DNA of 64,000 bases. Origin: Bacteroidota bacterium (GTDB lineage: Bacteria > Bacteroidota > Bacteroidia > Bacteroidales > F082). The notes under the pieces were generated by a model. That model searched no databases. It worked only from the letters and a program-made list of their open reading frames with translations, and had not been told where the DNA came from. Below, piece after piece: positions 18,532 to 28,447 of the stretch (the stretch's first letter is position 1; each line of letters opens with the position of its first letter). Location of the stretch: the NCBI GenBank assembly GCA_016845105.1, contig JAERTF010000165.1, forward strand, positions 1 to 64,000, written 5' to 3'. The position numbers and the translations under genes are program-made.

Positions 18532-18570
18532 AAAAAAAAGCTGTCAAACAAAATTTGACAGCTTTTTTTT
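18532..18570. terminator. Bidirectional terminator between rocD and tonB
   Basis: Left arm AAAAAAAAGCTGTCAAA (18532-18548) and right arm TTTGACAGCTTTTTTTT (18554-18570) are perfect complements around a 5-nt loop, giving a GC core flanked by A- and T-tracts. It works in either direction for the convergent genes. Confidence 0.9.
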
Positions 18571-18586
18571 ATCAATATAAACCCTC

Positions 18587-19264
18587 TTATTGAAGAGTAA
18601 ATTTCACAGGTAAGTTATATGAAACCCTAACCGGTTTTCCACGTTGCATACCTGGTTTCCATTTTGGCATGCTGTTTACAACTCTAATGGCTTCTTCATC
18701 ACATCCACCACCAATACCTCTCAGTACTTTTACATTTGAAATGCTTCCATCGGGTTCAACAACGAAATTTATAAATACTCGTCCTTGAATATTGGTTTCT
18801 TTAGCAAAAGGTGGGTATTTAATATTGTTACCAAGATACCCCATTAGTTTGGCCATACCTCCAGGAAATTCAGGCATCGCCTCAACAACTGTAAATATTT
18901 CAGCCTCTATAATTTCTTCATCGTCATCTTCTGGCGGAATGTACTCCTCCATTTCGGTTTCATCATCAGCCTCAACATCAATTTCAATTTCATCATCTAC
19001 CTCAACATCATCTTCAACAATGGTAATTTTTGTTACCTGTTTAGGTGGTGGTGGAGGCGGTGGCTTAACTTTTTGCTCCGTAATAGGAATAATTTCTTCA
19101 GGTGTATCATCAACTGCTCTTGCGGTTAAGTCAACAGTTATTTTATCATAACTTTTGTACTCAAAAGCTGCAAAAACTACTAATAAAGCAACAATCAGAC
19201 CTATTTCAAAAAAGTAACCCTTCTTGCCTTCAAGGTCTGCTTTTTTTGTTTTTCTGGCTTCCAT
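18587..19264 (-). CDS. TonB family energy-transducing protein
   Basis: Periplasm-spanning TonB homologue that couples the inner-membrane proton gradient to outer-membrane receptors. It has a short cytoplasmic N-terminus, one transmembrane helix near residues 18-36, a proline-rich KPPPPPPPK segment, and a long acidic stretch (VDDEIEIDVEADDETEMEE). The C-terminal TonB domain starts near residue 125 with the Bacteroidota-typical MPEFPGGMAKLMGYLGNNI and continues through GRVFINFVVEPDGSISNVKVLRGI to the end. The very acidic linker is notable, since TonB linkers are more often Pro/Lys rich. ExbB/ExbD are not in the window. It is the last gene of the sprA-gcvH-vanZ-tonB run. Confidence 0.9.
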   Translation of the reverse strand: MEARKTKKADLEGKKGYFFEIGLIVALLVVFAAFEYKSYDKITVDLTARAVDDTPEEIIPITEQKVKPPPPPPPKQVTKITIVEDDVEVDDEIEIDVEADDETEMEEYIPPEDDDEEIIEAEIFTVVEAMPEFPGGMAKLMGYLGNNIKYPPFAKETNIQGRVFINFVVEPDGSISNVKVLRGIGGGCDEEAIRVVNSMPKWKPGMQRGKPVRVSYNLPVKFTLQ

Positions 19265-19314
19265 TTCTAGTTATTTTTGATTAAAAGTATAATTTGGCTA
19301 AAGTAATAAAATCT

Positions 19315-19719
19315 TTAATTGTTTATGTTATTAACATTCTTCTTTTTGTAATTAAGCAAACAATATGCCAAAAAACCAACAAGAACACCAATAGCATCTG
19401 CAATAAAATCGAACATGCTTCCATGTCTGCCAATAAAAACATATTTCTGAAGTAGTTCGGTAATCGCAGCAAAAAGTGTAGTAATAATTATAATTAGTAC
19501 ACTAACTACATAACGCTGTCTGTCAGTAGTAAATTGCCCATTGAAAGCATATAACAACAATATTGTCTGTATACCAAATATAATTACATGAACCACTTTA
19601 TCAGGAGATAGCCAATCCCAAAATGTTGTAACACTAGGAAAGTAAGTTCCTGGTAAACCAGTAAGTAGCATTATTATAGTTGCCCATACTAGTGAAGGCC
19701 ATAATCTCCTGACGCTCAT
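19315..19719 (-). CDS. VanZ family membrane protein
   Basis: Small VanZ-like membrane protein of 134 residues with four hydrophobic segments. Family signatures are SPDKVVHVIIFGIQTILLLYAF, then TELLQKYVFIGRHGSMFDFIADAIGVLVG. VanZ proteins are associated with low-level teicoplanin resistance in Gram-positives, but the Bacteroidota gene beside gcvH and sprA has no assigned role. The chosen start is the ATG at 19719; the frame extends to a TTG at 19725 immediately after the gcvH stop. Its fixed place next to gcvH and sprA across the phylum supports the call. Confidence 0.85.
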   Translation of the reverse strand: MSVRRLWPSLVWATIIMLLTGLPGTYFPSVTTFWDWLSPDKVVHVIIFGIQTILLLYAFNGQFTTDRQRYVVSVLIIIITTLFAAITELLQKYVFIGRHGSMFDFIADAIGVLVGFLAYCLLNYKKKNVNNINN

Positions 19720-19725
19720 ATACAA

Positions 19726-20106
19726 TTAAGCATCTATATTTTTAGAATAAGCATCCTTATCTAACAGTTCATCAAGTTCCGACTTATCGCCAATTTTTAA
19801 TTTAACAATCCAGCCTTCGCCATAAGGATCCTTATTTATTGCTTCAGGATCAGCCTCAAGATTTTCATTAAATTCAATAATTGTTCCACCAATGGGCATA
19901 AACATATCGGAAACAGTTTTTACCGCTTCGATTGTACCAAAAGATTCACCTTTATCAAGTTCTTCATCAATGGTATCAACTTCAACAAATACAATATCAC
20001 CTAACTCTTTTTGAGCAAAATCAGTAACTCCAACAAAGGCATAGTCACCATCAATTTTTACCCATTCGTGATCTTCTGTGTAAAGTAAATTTTCAGGAAT
20101 ATTCAT
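19726..20106 (-). CDS. gcvH: Glycine cleavage system H protein
   Basis: Lipoyl carrier of the glycine cleavage system, shuttling the methylamine group between P, T and L proteins. All 126 residues fit the family: YTEDHEWVKIDGDYAFVGVTDFAQ at the N-terminus, then ESFGTIEAVKTVSDMFMP with Lys63 as the lipoylation site. The P and T proteins are not present in the window. A TAnnTTTG box at 20133-20140 lies 26 bases upstream, so gcvH-vanZ may be transcribed separately from sprA. Confidence 0.96.
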   Translation of the reverse strand: MNIPENLLYTEDHEWVKIDGDYAFVGVTDFAQKELGDIVFVEVDTIDEELDKGESFGTIEAVKTVSDMFMPIGGTIIEFNENLEADPEAINKDPYGEGWIVKLKIGDKSELDELLDKDAYSKNIDA

Positions 20107-20132
20107 CGTTATAATTTTATTAAAAACAGCGT

Positions 20133-20140
20133 CAAATTTA
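20133..20140 (-). promoter_or_regulatory. TAnnTTTG promoter box for gcvH
   Basis: CAAATTTA on the plus strand reads TAAATTTG on the minus strand and lies 26 bases upstream of the gcvH ATG. It is the best promoter candidate in the 197-bp gap between sprA and gcvH. Confidence 0.5.
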
Positions 20141-20303
20141 ATTCATTTTTAAGTCTCTGAGTTATGTGGTATTGATTTTTTTACATGAATTTATAACAAT
20201 TATGGATAAGCATATTTAATTGATAAACATACAAAAGCAGTATAGTAGAAAAGAGAAAACTATCTTATCCAAAAGCCCACATGAAATACTCTATATTGAA
20301 AAA

Positions 20304-23300
20304 CTATTGCGCCAGGTTAAACCTTAAACTAAACCCTCCGCTGGTAGTGGAATTAGGCATTTGTGATGAAACATATGGGTTACTACTTGTCCAGTTATAA
20401 TATAATTTCAACTGAATACTCTGGCTCAACATATAATCACCAGCAAAGTTCAAAGTATATTGTTTGGTTCCGGCAGAAATTTGATTATTTACTTCATCAA
20501 TTCTACGAAGTGTTGTTTTATTGTCACGAATTCCAAAATCAACCTTAAGGTTTAAATCACTTTTAAAGTTTGAGTTCTTGCCTCCTCCACTCATTGATCC
20601 AATTTGAAATTTAAGATTTTTAATTCGGTATCCCATACCAACCACCACCTCAGCTCCCACTATTTCGGTAAGCTGATTGTTTACAAAACTAAGGTCAAGT
20701 TTTCTTGATTTCTTAAACTCAACTTTCGCTGACAAACTATTATGCATTGTAACATCTACACCAATTAATGGACTATATTGCTCCATAATAGAGACTATGC
20801 CAACATCATATTCTGTTATATAATTATTAGAATTTTGGAAGGTCTGACTTGCATTATTAGGATCAAAATTAACGTTTGTAGTCCAGCTTGCTATACTCAA
20901 CATTGAACGATATCCATGAGAGATATTGATTGTCCTGAATACTTTTCCAATGGATTTAATTTTTGTTAATCCATTAAATGTAACTCTCCAATTTGGAATT
21001 GGAATCGATGGAAATGGACTATTAATTTTAACAGATGATGCCCCCTGCCCTGAATATGCAGCCAAAAAAGCATAGTACAATACTGGTTGAGATGTTGAAG
21101 TATATCCATGAGGATATATATCACCAGCTAAACTATCATAAACTTCTTGTCCATCCCAAGAGCTATTTTCATTTGCCAACCTATAAGCAACATCTCTTCT
21201 GGATCCTAAAAAGTTAGTAAATGTTTCAGAGATATCAGCAGTATCAGTTTTAGCAAATGAGGTTCTAATAATTGAATATGATATACTAAAGTTACCGCCA
21301 TCCATTGGAGTAAACTCAGCAAAAATAGGATCATCTATTGTATTTCCATTTCTAAAATAGGATCGATAATTGCTAGCATAAATTCTATCACCATCGATAT
21401 CTATTTTTATGGCCCCTAAAATATCTGCATTTACCTTATAAGATAACGACTCTGTTGATTTCCTCATATAAGGATTATTCAATATTGTATCCGGTGTTAT
21501 CCAACCATTGTTTGCAGCCTCAAATTTAATATCTCTTTGGTCTCCAAAAACAAAACCAAGTCCTGGCGCTGATGACCCTAGGTTTACTCCCATTAATTCA
21601 GGCTCCTGATTAAATCCTGGTAATACCATACCAAAACCCGAGCTATAGGTAACCGATGCTTTTTTAATCGACATAATTGTTTTAAGTACACCTTCACCAA
21701 TTATTTTTGCATAATTAACTTTTGGTTTTTCAATGGTATCATTTACATCTTCTGGAGGTTCTGGTGCACCACCTCTAACTCGCGAAGTTGGTCTTGACGA
21801 ACGCTTGTTCGAATTATTAAGCTTTTTAAAATATGGAACTTTGTTATAGAACTTACCTAAATCCAATTTCCCATTTAACTGCTTTTGGTTCGAGTTTTCG
21901 ATCGTGTTCCCCATTCTTTCCTGAATCGAAAATGGTGATGCCGACCACTTATATAATGCCTGATAACTCATGGCAACAGTAACCCAATCAAGTATAGGAA
22001 TCTTCTTTAGAGGCACATTATAAGTAGCTTTAAAAGATTGGTTGTACCGTTGCATCGTACCTCCTGCATAAATATCTCGCCAAACTTCCTGTTTGTATTC
22101 TTCCCATTCTTGGGTATCCTTATCCGGATATATTGTTGGTTCCTTTATATATGCATTGGCTCCTGCAGTAAACTCAAAGGTTAATGCTTTCGAGAAATCG
22201 TATTTAAAATTATAATCCCTTGTCCATGCCCATTGCCTATCAATTGTTGGCTTAATTATAATATCCCCTAAACTTTTATCACGGTATAAAATCTTTCTGA
22301 TGGATCGATCCATATCGGTTCTAAAACTGAAGGTTTTTGGCAGCAAGTAGAAGTTAAAATCTTTAATTAGTTTTAGATTCTTATTCGAGAATAATTTAAC
22401 CTTATTCAAGGGTTTATAATTTTTGGGTTTTGGGTTAAAATTATAACCCAATCCACCTCGATATTGATCCTGATTGTCATATTCAAAATCAATATCACGA
22501 TGATCATTTTGAGAGTATGCAAACGACACGTCGAAATTCTCAATATCATATATCCTTTGCTTCTTATTACTTCCAACTCTATCTTTCCTAACATTCATAA
22601 AGTTGATATTCTGCCTTACTGTTCTGTCAATTACAAGTCTTTTAACAGAGTCGCGTTTACTTTTATCAGCGTATGTATCCAAATCCTCATCCAAAAGAAC
22701 ATCCGGATCAAGTGGATTGTACTCAGGAGTAATTGTGGTAAGAGCATAATCATAATGCACGGGAATTCGCACACCTGCCTTTTCACCAAAAAATTTACCC
22801 ACTTCCATATCAGCTGCCACCATAAAGTTGGTTACATGCTCCAATGGTATTTGACTTATTTTCTTTTCCAGACTTGCAAATCCAGCTGAGCTGTGGGAAC
22901 TGGTAACAACAACTCTACCAAGGTCAGCAAGTGTAGCTTCTACCCTACCAGTTGCTGCCCACCCTGCATGGTCATTAAAGTCAGTTAACCTAAGCTCATC
23001 AACCCATATAATTGCACTACGAGGAGTCCCATCATCATCCAATCCAGTACGTTGTTTTGGATTTCTAACACCAATTAAAATACCCTTAACATCACTAATA
23101 CTCGGACTACCTAATATGGTTACTTTATTAGTACCAATATACTCCGAATATGGTTTATCTAGGCGCAACTGACTATTTGGGTCACGCATCGATACATTTC
23201 TATTTTGTTTTATCCTAACAAGCTCCTGTAAATTAATATCAAAGTTATTTGCTTCAGGCCAAATTGAATCAACTGCTGTTGCAATTGTTCCCCATTTTGT

Positions 23301-26300
23301 AAACTCAAGCGGAACCTCATACTCATAATAGTTATCAGTAAAATCCGACCCAATTCTTATAAATGCTGTTAAATCACCCTTTTCTAGTTCTTCGTTTTCC
23401 AGTAGCTTTTCGGCATGTACAAACATTTTCAATTTTTTGTATTGCCTAAAATCAAAATCAGTGGTTTTAAAAACACCTCGTGCATCACCATCATAAAGTT
23501 CGCTAACGTTTAGCTCAATGGATTGTTCATTTTGAAGAACATAGCTTGTTGTTCCAAAGTTTGATTCACGATCAATTCCTGGTGGAATTACATATGGAAT
23601 TGGCTCACGTTTACCGTTTTCTTCAATATTAACAGTTGCAACAGTAAAATTAGTTTCATTTCCATAATCACCTGTGGGATAATCACCTGGCTCAAGAATA
23701 GGATGGTCATATCTTCGCCATTCACCACGCACTAGTTCAAAAGTTGCAAAACGTGCTACGATTGGACGTTCAAAGTTTTTCATAAACATCCTCATAAATC
23801 TGATTGATCTAAAGTCGCTTATGTTACCAATTACATTGTCAGGATTTTGAACGGGTATTTTAAACTGATACCAATGAACACTTGTTAAATCACCATTTGC
23901 CAATTTAATATCCTTGGCTTCAAATACATCAGTAATATAGTTCTTACCAACTTCCATTTTAGTAGGATCCAATTCAACCTTGTATTGGAAGTATCTTTCT
24001 GATTCGCTCAATGTATTATCACGGTTTATATCTTCAACGTTTGGAAGGTTTGTGGCTGCTGTAGGATATGCTTCCGGGTTCTGTGCATCAGTTGGCGAAT
24101 TTCCATCACTGTTGTTAAACTTCTTATACCTTTCGGTAACACTTGAATATTTTGCTTCCTGATCATAATCACCTCCTCTAAAGTAATGATAATTATCAGA
24201 TGAAGGATCTTCGTTTGCATCTACAAATGCCTTAGAGTTAGCGCCATATTTTGAGCGGATTACATCTAGATAAGTATTATCATACCATGATCTTTCATCA
24301 GATGTCATAAGTCCATCATATCCAACATCCTGAAACTCACGTGATCCTCCTGCACTACTAAATGACTCAACCAATGCCTGCAAAGAAGGTATACGCCCCC
24401 AAACTGTTGTATCTACATTTTCGACAATGGCCGAAGTTGGCAATCCGTTTTCATAACTTTTTCGACCATCCTTTAGGATATCTTCACTAATTTCACCTAG
24501 GTTAATATATAGATCTCCTTTGTTATCAATATCCTCAGTAAAAGGATCCATTAACCAAAACTCAATATACTCAATATTAGCAGCTTCAAAATCCGATGAC
24601 TCTATCTCCCTCATCATACCACCCCATCTAGATTCTGGATTAACCAATTCGCCTTCTTCGTTAATACCGTCAGAATAAGCATTTTGATCAACATCATAAT
24701 TATACGAACCTTTCTCGCTTGGGAAGTAGGCAAGGTTTAATACAGCAATATTTGTTGGAATATTATTAAGATTATTATCTTTATTTGGAAATACTTCTTT
24801 TTGAAGAACCTGACGAACTGAATTTTTTGATATTTCATTTTTATCAACATTGGAAGGTCGAAAACCACCCCGAACATCATAAAATAAAGGATCGATAATA
24901 TACCAGGCAAGCTTAGCTCTGTTTTTTCCATATGCATAAACATTTGCTAAAGAAGGGTCTGATATTTGAGCTTCGGGAAACATATTAGGTTGGCCTTGGG
25001 GTGTACTAGCCAAAAACCACATATTAGTGTTCTTCAAATCAATTGAAGAAGAAGCACCTTCGAAATCATCAATATAAGAAGTACCTGACTGTCCGATAGC
25101 TTTACTATGCCCGGGAATAAACTGAGCAAATTCACCGTCGACATTAATCTGGGATACTTCTTTGGTTGATATACCAGGTAATTTATCAACCATTTTTGTC
25201 AACCACCTCGACTCAGTACGATAACTCATATCAATACCCCACATTGTATTTGAGATAGGATCATCTCCATAGTTTACTTTTTGGGTAAGTGGTCTTTCAT
25301 GTAGATTTAATAATGTACCCCCAATGTGAAAATCTTTGGTTACCTCGTGATCAACATGTACACCCATCATTCGTTTCTGTTGAATGGCAAACATTGAATT
25401 GCTTTCCAGCGAAACATTTATAGGTACTCCGGAGTTCATAACTCCATCGTTAATAATCTTTACACGACCAAGTGTATAATCAACTGTATAATCAACATTC
25501 TCAACCAAAGGTACACCACCTGCAGTAACTTTTACTGATCCATGGGGAACATTTAGTGCATTTAAGCTAATGTCGGAGCCTCCAGAAGAACTATACATTC
25601 CTTCCAGTAAGAATTTATTTTTATCGGGAAACTGTTCAGCACCTGATTTGGTCATTGTATACAACGAATCGTAGGCGTACATATTAGCATACTCAGGATT
25701 ATCTGGAAATATTGAATCCCTAATATAGCTTCCAAAAGGTTCTAGATTTGTAAAAAATATTCGGCCATTTGAAGCTTGAATTGTTCCTCCATTTAATGTA
25801 GCCCCATCAATGAAATCAAACATACCATCACCACCAGGTATTGGGTTTAATTGATTATCCAAATTATCAAGTCCAAATAAATGAATCAGAGGAATCCCTG
25901 TCACATCCTCGGGTCCCTCAGTAAAATAACCTGTTGGAACACCCTGCTGATTTCCAGAATAAAGTATGTTAAACATGAAATTTTGTTTCTGTACCTGATA
26001 TGCTCCAATGGCATATACATTTTTCATCATAAGGTTCCACATTGGCATATTGGTACTCAGCGTATTACTTTTAAGTAATTTCACAACCAAATTGTCGGGT
26101 GATACGATACCCTGATCTGAAAATTCCCCTACCTGATAAATGCTATCACTACCTATTACAGAATATTGATATGCTATAGCTAATACCTGGTCAGATGACA
26201 AAGTAGTATTTAATGATATAAATCCAAGTTGTTTATTTAATGAATATTCCGATTGCCTAAGTTTCCTTGCATTTTCGAGTTTTACATAGTCTTCACCTGC

Positions 26301-27623
26301 AATAAAATAATTGGTTTTACCTATATGAAAAGGGTCACCACTTAGATAGTTGGTAACAGTATTTATTCTTCGAACCTGGTTTGTATCCAAACTACCCATA
26401 AGGCTATTCGAGTAGTTAGATGGCTTTTTACCACCAGGTAATGCGTAAATATATGGACTATAAATATCTTTTTGATCACCTTCACCAAGGTCAGTAAATG
26501 CAACAATATTTCTATTTTCCTCTGTTGCAGCACCAATATTTGTAACCCATAATTCAACCTTAGTAATTATAACATCAGATGCAACTATAGGTAAAGTAGA
26601 TAAAGCTTTGGGATATTGCTCACGAAACGACTGGGCTAAGAAGAAGTGCTTATTTTGTTCATAATCAAGAGCTGTAAGTTTAAATCTATTGGTTTGGGCT
26701 CCACCTTCAACAGTTATATTTTTAGTTTCACTCTGTTGCTGAGAAAAAATAGCAGTTACATGAGTTTTACCAAATTGCAATTCAGTTTTAACTCCAAATA
26801 ATGCCTGACTACCACTAATAAGGGTTGAACGTAATGGCAAGCTTACATTACCTGCCTCAATTAGTTTAATAATTTCATCTTCCTTACCTTCATATTTTAA
26901 TTTCAAAGTGTTTTCAAAATCAAATGATGATTCGGTATTATAATTAGCTTTAAACTCTATTTTATCTCCAATTTTTGCCACAACATTCATTTGAATCTTC
27001 ATATCGAAGTCAAAGTTTGTAGTTTTCCGCTGCCTCACATCCAGTGCAGGGTCGTCGCGTTTTGTAGATAATATTCCAAAGCTAACTTCGGCTGATCCTT
27101 GTGGTCGAATATCAATAGTATTACTACCAAATATTCTATCAAAAGCTTCACCTCCAATATAAATTTTCGGAATTAAGCGTTCACCTTCTGCAGTTCCAAC
27201 GGTTTGGGTTCGTTCATTCCAGTAATCAGCCACATCTCTGTTCAACTCATATTGCTGGTATTCGTCAAAATCCATTTGTGTGGGAGCACGATAATAAAAA
27301 TCTCCAATTTTATCTACAAACTCATAACTATTTGTTTCTGGATTATACACAATCTCGCGCTCAATATTAGACGGAGGGCTTAAAAATAAGGGGCTTGAAT
27401 TTTGATTATCGATGTATGGATTTCCAGTAAAATCATTAAATGGGAAAAGCAAATCAATTTTTGAACTATCAGAAGATTCAGAAGTCTCAGGATAACTTAC
27501 ATTTTGCGAAAATACAATACTAGGGTTTAGCCAAAGGATGACCATAAAACCTGAAATAAAGAATAGTATTGATTTAGTATATATATTTTCCCTGCTCAAA
27601 GTCTTCAATTTTATCACTGTCAA
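20304..27623 (-). CDS. sprA: SprA/Sov, T9SS outer-membrane translocon
   Basis: SprA forms the very large outer-membrane beta-barrel channel through which T9SS cargo leaves the cell; in gliding relatives it is also needed for motility. The 2439-residue length is typical. Seen: an N-terminal hydrophobic signal ending in IVFSQN; repeated SprA-type segments including QGSAEVSFGI, SYIDDFEGASSSIDLKNTNMWFLAS and ESRWGGMMREI; and many alternating amphipathic strands ending in SGGFSLRFNLAQ, a barrel-closing C-terminus. The order ruvA-sprA-gcvH-vanZ is conserved in the phylum. The open frame begins at TTG (27623), with an in-frame GTG at 27617 and no ATG close enough to keep the signal peptide, so translation probably starts at a non-ATG codon, 17 bases after ruvA. 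Confidence 0.95.
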   Translation of the reverse strand: MTVIKLKTLSRENIYTKSILFFISGFMVILWLNPSIVFSQNVSYPETSESSDSSKIDLLFPFNDFTGNPYIDNQNSSPLFLSPPSNIEREIVYNPETNSYEFVDKIGDFYYRAPTQMDFDEYQQYELNRDVADYWNERTQTVGTAEGERLIPKIYIGGEAFDRIFGSNTIDIRPQGSAEVSFGILSTKRDDPALDVRQRKTTNFDFDMKIQMNVVAKIGDKIEFKANYNTESSFDFENTLKLKYEGKEDEIIKLIEAGNVSLPLRSTLISGSQALFGVKTELQFGKTHVTAIFSQQQSETKNITVEGGAQTNRFKLTALDYEQNKHFFLAQSFREQYPKALSTLPIVASDVIITKVELWVTNIGAATEENRNIVAFTDLGEGDQKDIYSPYIYALPGGKKPSNYSNSLMGSLDTNQVRRINTVTNYLSGDPFHIGKTNYFIAGEDYVKLENARKLRQSEYSLNKQLGFISLNTTLSSDQVLAIAYQYSVIGSDSIYQVGEFSDQGIVSPDNLVVKLLKSNTLSTNMPMWNLMMKNVYAIGAYQVQKQNFMFNILYSGNQQGVPTGYFTEGPEDVTGIPLIHLFGLDNLDNQLNPIPGGDGMFDFIDGATLNGGTIQASNGRIFFTNLEPFGSYIRDSIFPDNPEYANMYAYDSLYTMTKSGAEQFPDKNKFLLEGMYSSSGGSDISLNALNVPHGSVKVTAGGVPLVENVDYTVDYTLGRVKIINDGVMNSGVPINVSLESNSMFAIQQKRMMGVHVDHEVTKDFHIGGTLLNLHERPLTQKVNYGDDPISNTMWGIDMSYRTESRWLTKMVDKLPGISTKEVSQINVDGEFAQFIPGHSKAIGQSGTSYIDDFEGASSSIDLKNTNMWFLASTPQGQPNMFPEAQISDPSLANVYAYGKNRAKLAWYIIDPLFYDVRGGFRPSNVDKNEISKNSVRQVLQKEVFPNKDNNLNNIPTNIAVLNLAYFPSEKGSYNYDVDQNAYSDGINEEGELVNPESRWGGMMREIESSDFEAANIEYIEFWLMDPFTEDIDNKGDLYINLGEISEDILKDGRKSYENGLPTSAIVENVDTTVWGRIPSLQALVESFSSAGGSREFQDVGYDGLMTSDERSWYDNTYLDVIRSKYGANSKAFVDANEDPSSDNYHYFRGGDYDQEAKYSSVTERYKKFNNSDGNSPTDAQNPEAYPTAATNLPNVEDINRDNTLSESERYFQYKVELDPTKMEVGKNYITDVFEAKDIKLANGDLTSVHWYQFKIPVQNPDNVIGNISDFRSIRFMRMFMKNFERPIVARFATFELVRGEWRRYDHPILEPGDYPTGDYGNETNFTVATVNIEENGKREPIPYVIPPGIDRESNFGTTSYVLQNEQSIELNVSELYDGDARGVFKTTDFDFRQYKKLKMFVHAEKLLENEELEKGDLTAFIRIGSDFTDNYYEYEVPLEFTKWGTIATAVDSIWPEANNFDINLQELVRIKQNRNVSMRDPNSQLRLDKPYSEYIGTNKVTILGSPSISDVKGILIGVRNPKQRTGLDDDGTPRSAIIWVDELRLTDFNDHAGWAATGRVEATLADLGRVVVTSSHSSAGFASLEKKISQIPLEHVTNFMVAADMEVGKFFGEKAGVRIPVHYDYALTTITPEYNPLDPDVLLDEDLDTYADKSKRDSVKRLVIDRTVRQNINFMNVRKDRVGSNKKQRIYDIENFDVSFAYSQNDHRDIDFEYDNQDQYRGGLGYNFNPKPKNYKPLNKVKLFSNKNLKLIKDFNFYLLPKTFSFRTDMDRSIRKILYRDKSLGDIIIKPTIDRQWAWTRDYNFKYDFSKALTFEFTAGANAYIKEPTIYPDKDTQEWEEYKQEVWRDIYAGGTMQRYNQSFKATYNVPLKKIPILDWVTVAMSYQALYKWSASPFSIQERMGNTIENSNQKQLNGKLDLGKFYNKVPYFKKLNNSNKRSSRPTSRVRGGAPEPPEDVNDTIEKPKVNYAKIIGEGVLKTIMSIKKASVTYSSGFGMVLPGFNQEPELMGVNLGSSAPGLGFVFGDQRDIKFEAANNGWITPDTILNNPYMRKSTESLSYKVNADILGAIKIDIDGDRIYASNYRSYFRNGNTIDDPIFAEFTPMDGGNFSISYSIIRTSFAKTDTADISETFTNFLGSRRDVAYRLANENSSWDGQEVYDSLAGDIYPHGYTSTSQPVLYYAFLAAYSGQGASSVKINSPFPSIPIPNWRVTFNGLTKIKSIGKVFRTINISHGYRSMLSIASWTTNVNFDPNNASQTFQNSNNYITEYDVGIVSIMEQYSPLIGVDVTMHNSLSAKVEFKKSRKLDLSFVNNQLTEIVGAEVVVGMGYRIKNLKFQIGSMSGGGKNSNFKSDLNLKVDFGIRDNKTTLRRIDEVNNQISAGTKQYTLNFAGDYMLSQSIQLKLYYNWTSSNPYVSSQMPNSTTSGGFSLRFNLAQ

Positions 27624-27640
27624 TCTAATGACATAATCTT

Positions 27641-28222
27641 CTATAACATCTTCAATGCCTCTTTAATTAGCCCTTCCACATCAGTAACTTCACCAGATTT
27701 AATAACTCGATCCAATGATTTTTCAACGATAGGTTTGCTAAAGCCTAATATCAGTAACCCTGATAACGCTTCTTCCCTGATTGTATTGTGGGTATCGTCT
27801 ATTTTTTCGAGTTCAATTCCCGATTTAATTAGTTTATCTTTTAGATCAATTATTATTCGTTGTGCTGTTTTACCTCCTATACCCTTAACTCCCTGTAGTA
27901 CATTTGCTTTTGATTGAACAATTGCCTCAAAGGTTTCCTCTGTTGTTAATGAAGATAAGATTAGGCGTGCAGTATTAGCTCCTACACCAGAAACAGTAAT
28001 TAACTGGGTAAATAAAGAACGTTCATTTTTATCATGAAATCCATACAGTAACTGGGCATCCTCCCTCACAACAAAATGCACAAATATTTTAATATTTTCC
28101 TGATCCTTAATCTTCGAATATGTTGTTAATGAGATATTTACCAAATACCCTACACCTCCACAATCAAGAACAATATGGGTTGGATTTTTCTCAACCAAAC
28201 TACCCTTAAGATAATCGTACAT
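27641..28222 (-). CDS. ruvA: Holliday junction branch-migration protein RuvA
   Basis: RuvA binds four-way DNA junctions and loads the RuvB motor. The 193-residue protein has the OB-fold N-terminal domain (MYDYLKGSLVEKNPTHIVLDCGGVGY), two helix-hairpin-helix motifs (ITVSGVGANTARLILS and GVKGIGGKTAQRIIIDL), and domain III at the C-terminus that contacts RuvB. Length is normal. It is followed by sprA after 17 bases, so the two are probably cotranscribed. A TAnnTTTG box lies 44 bases upstream. Confidence 0.96.
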   Translation of the reverse strand: MYDYLKGSLVEKNPTHIVLDCGGVGYLVNISLTTYSKIKDQENIKIFVHFVVREDAQLLYGFHDKNERSLFTQLITVSGVGANTARLILSSLTTEETFEAIVQSKANVLQGVKGIGGKTAQRIIIDLKDKLIKSGIELEKIDDTHNTIREEALSGLLILGFSKPIVEKSLDRVIKSGEVTDVEGLIKEALKML

Positions 28223-28266
28223 TCTGCTTTATTAATTATGACTCACTATTGTCAAATCTTAACTGG

Positions 28267-28274
28267 CAAAAATA
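28267..28274 (-). promoter_or_regulatory. TAnnTTTG promoter box for ruvA-sprA
   Basis: CAAAAATA on the plus strand reads TATTTTTG on the minus strand, 44 bases upstream of ruvA. No other box of this type was seen in the gap 28223-28447. Confidence 0.45.
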
Positions 28275-28447
28275 CAATTTCTAATGTATTATGCAATCAG
28301 TTGGCATACCAAATAATTGTTGATATATATCCAATAATTACAAGATATTAGTCGATTGAAGAAGCATTGGGTATCTTCATATTTACGAATAAGAAAATGT
28401 TTAATAAACTGGATATTTCTTAATAACGAAATATGTGAGTTATTAAT

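Noticed and set aside
19030-19070. GGTGGTGG-type microsatellite
   Set aside because: It simply encodes the polyproline segment of TonB on the minus strand.
22464-22889. 141-codon open frame on the plus strand inside sprA
   Set aside because: Antisense to a conserved coding region, no family features and no promoter or start context.
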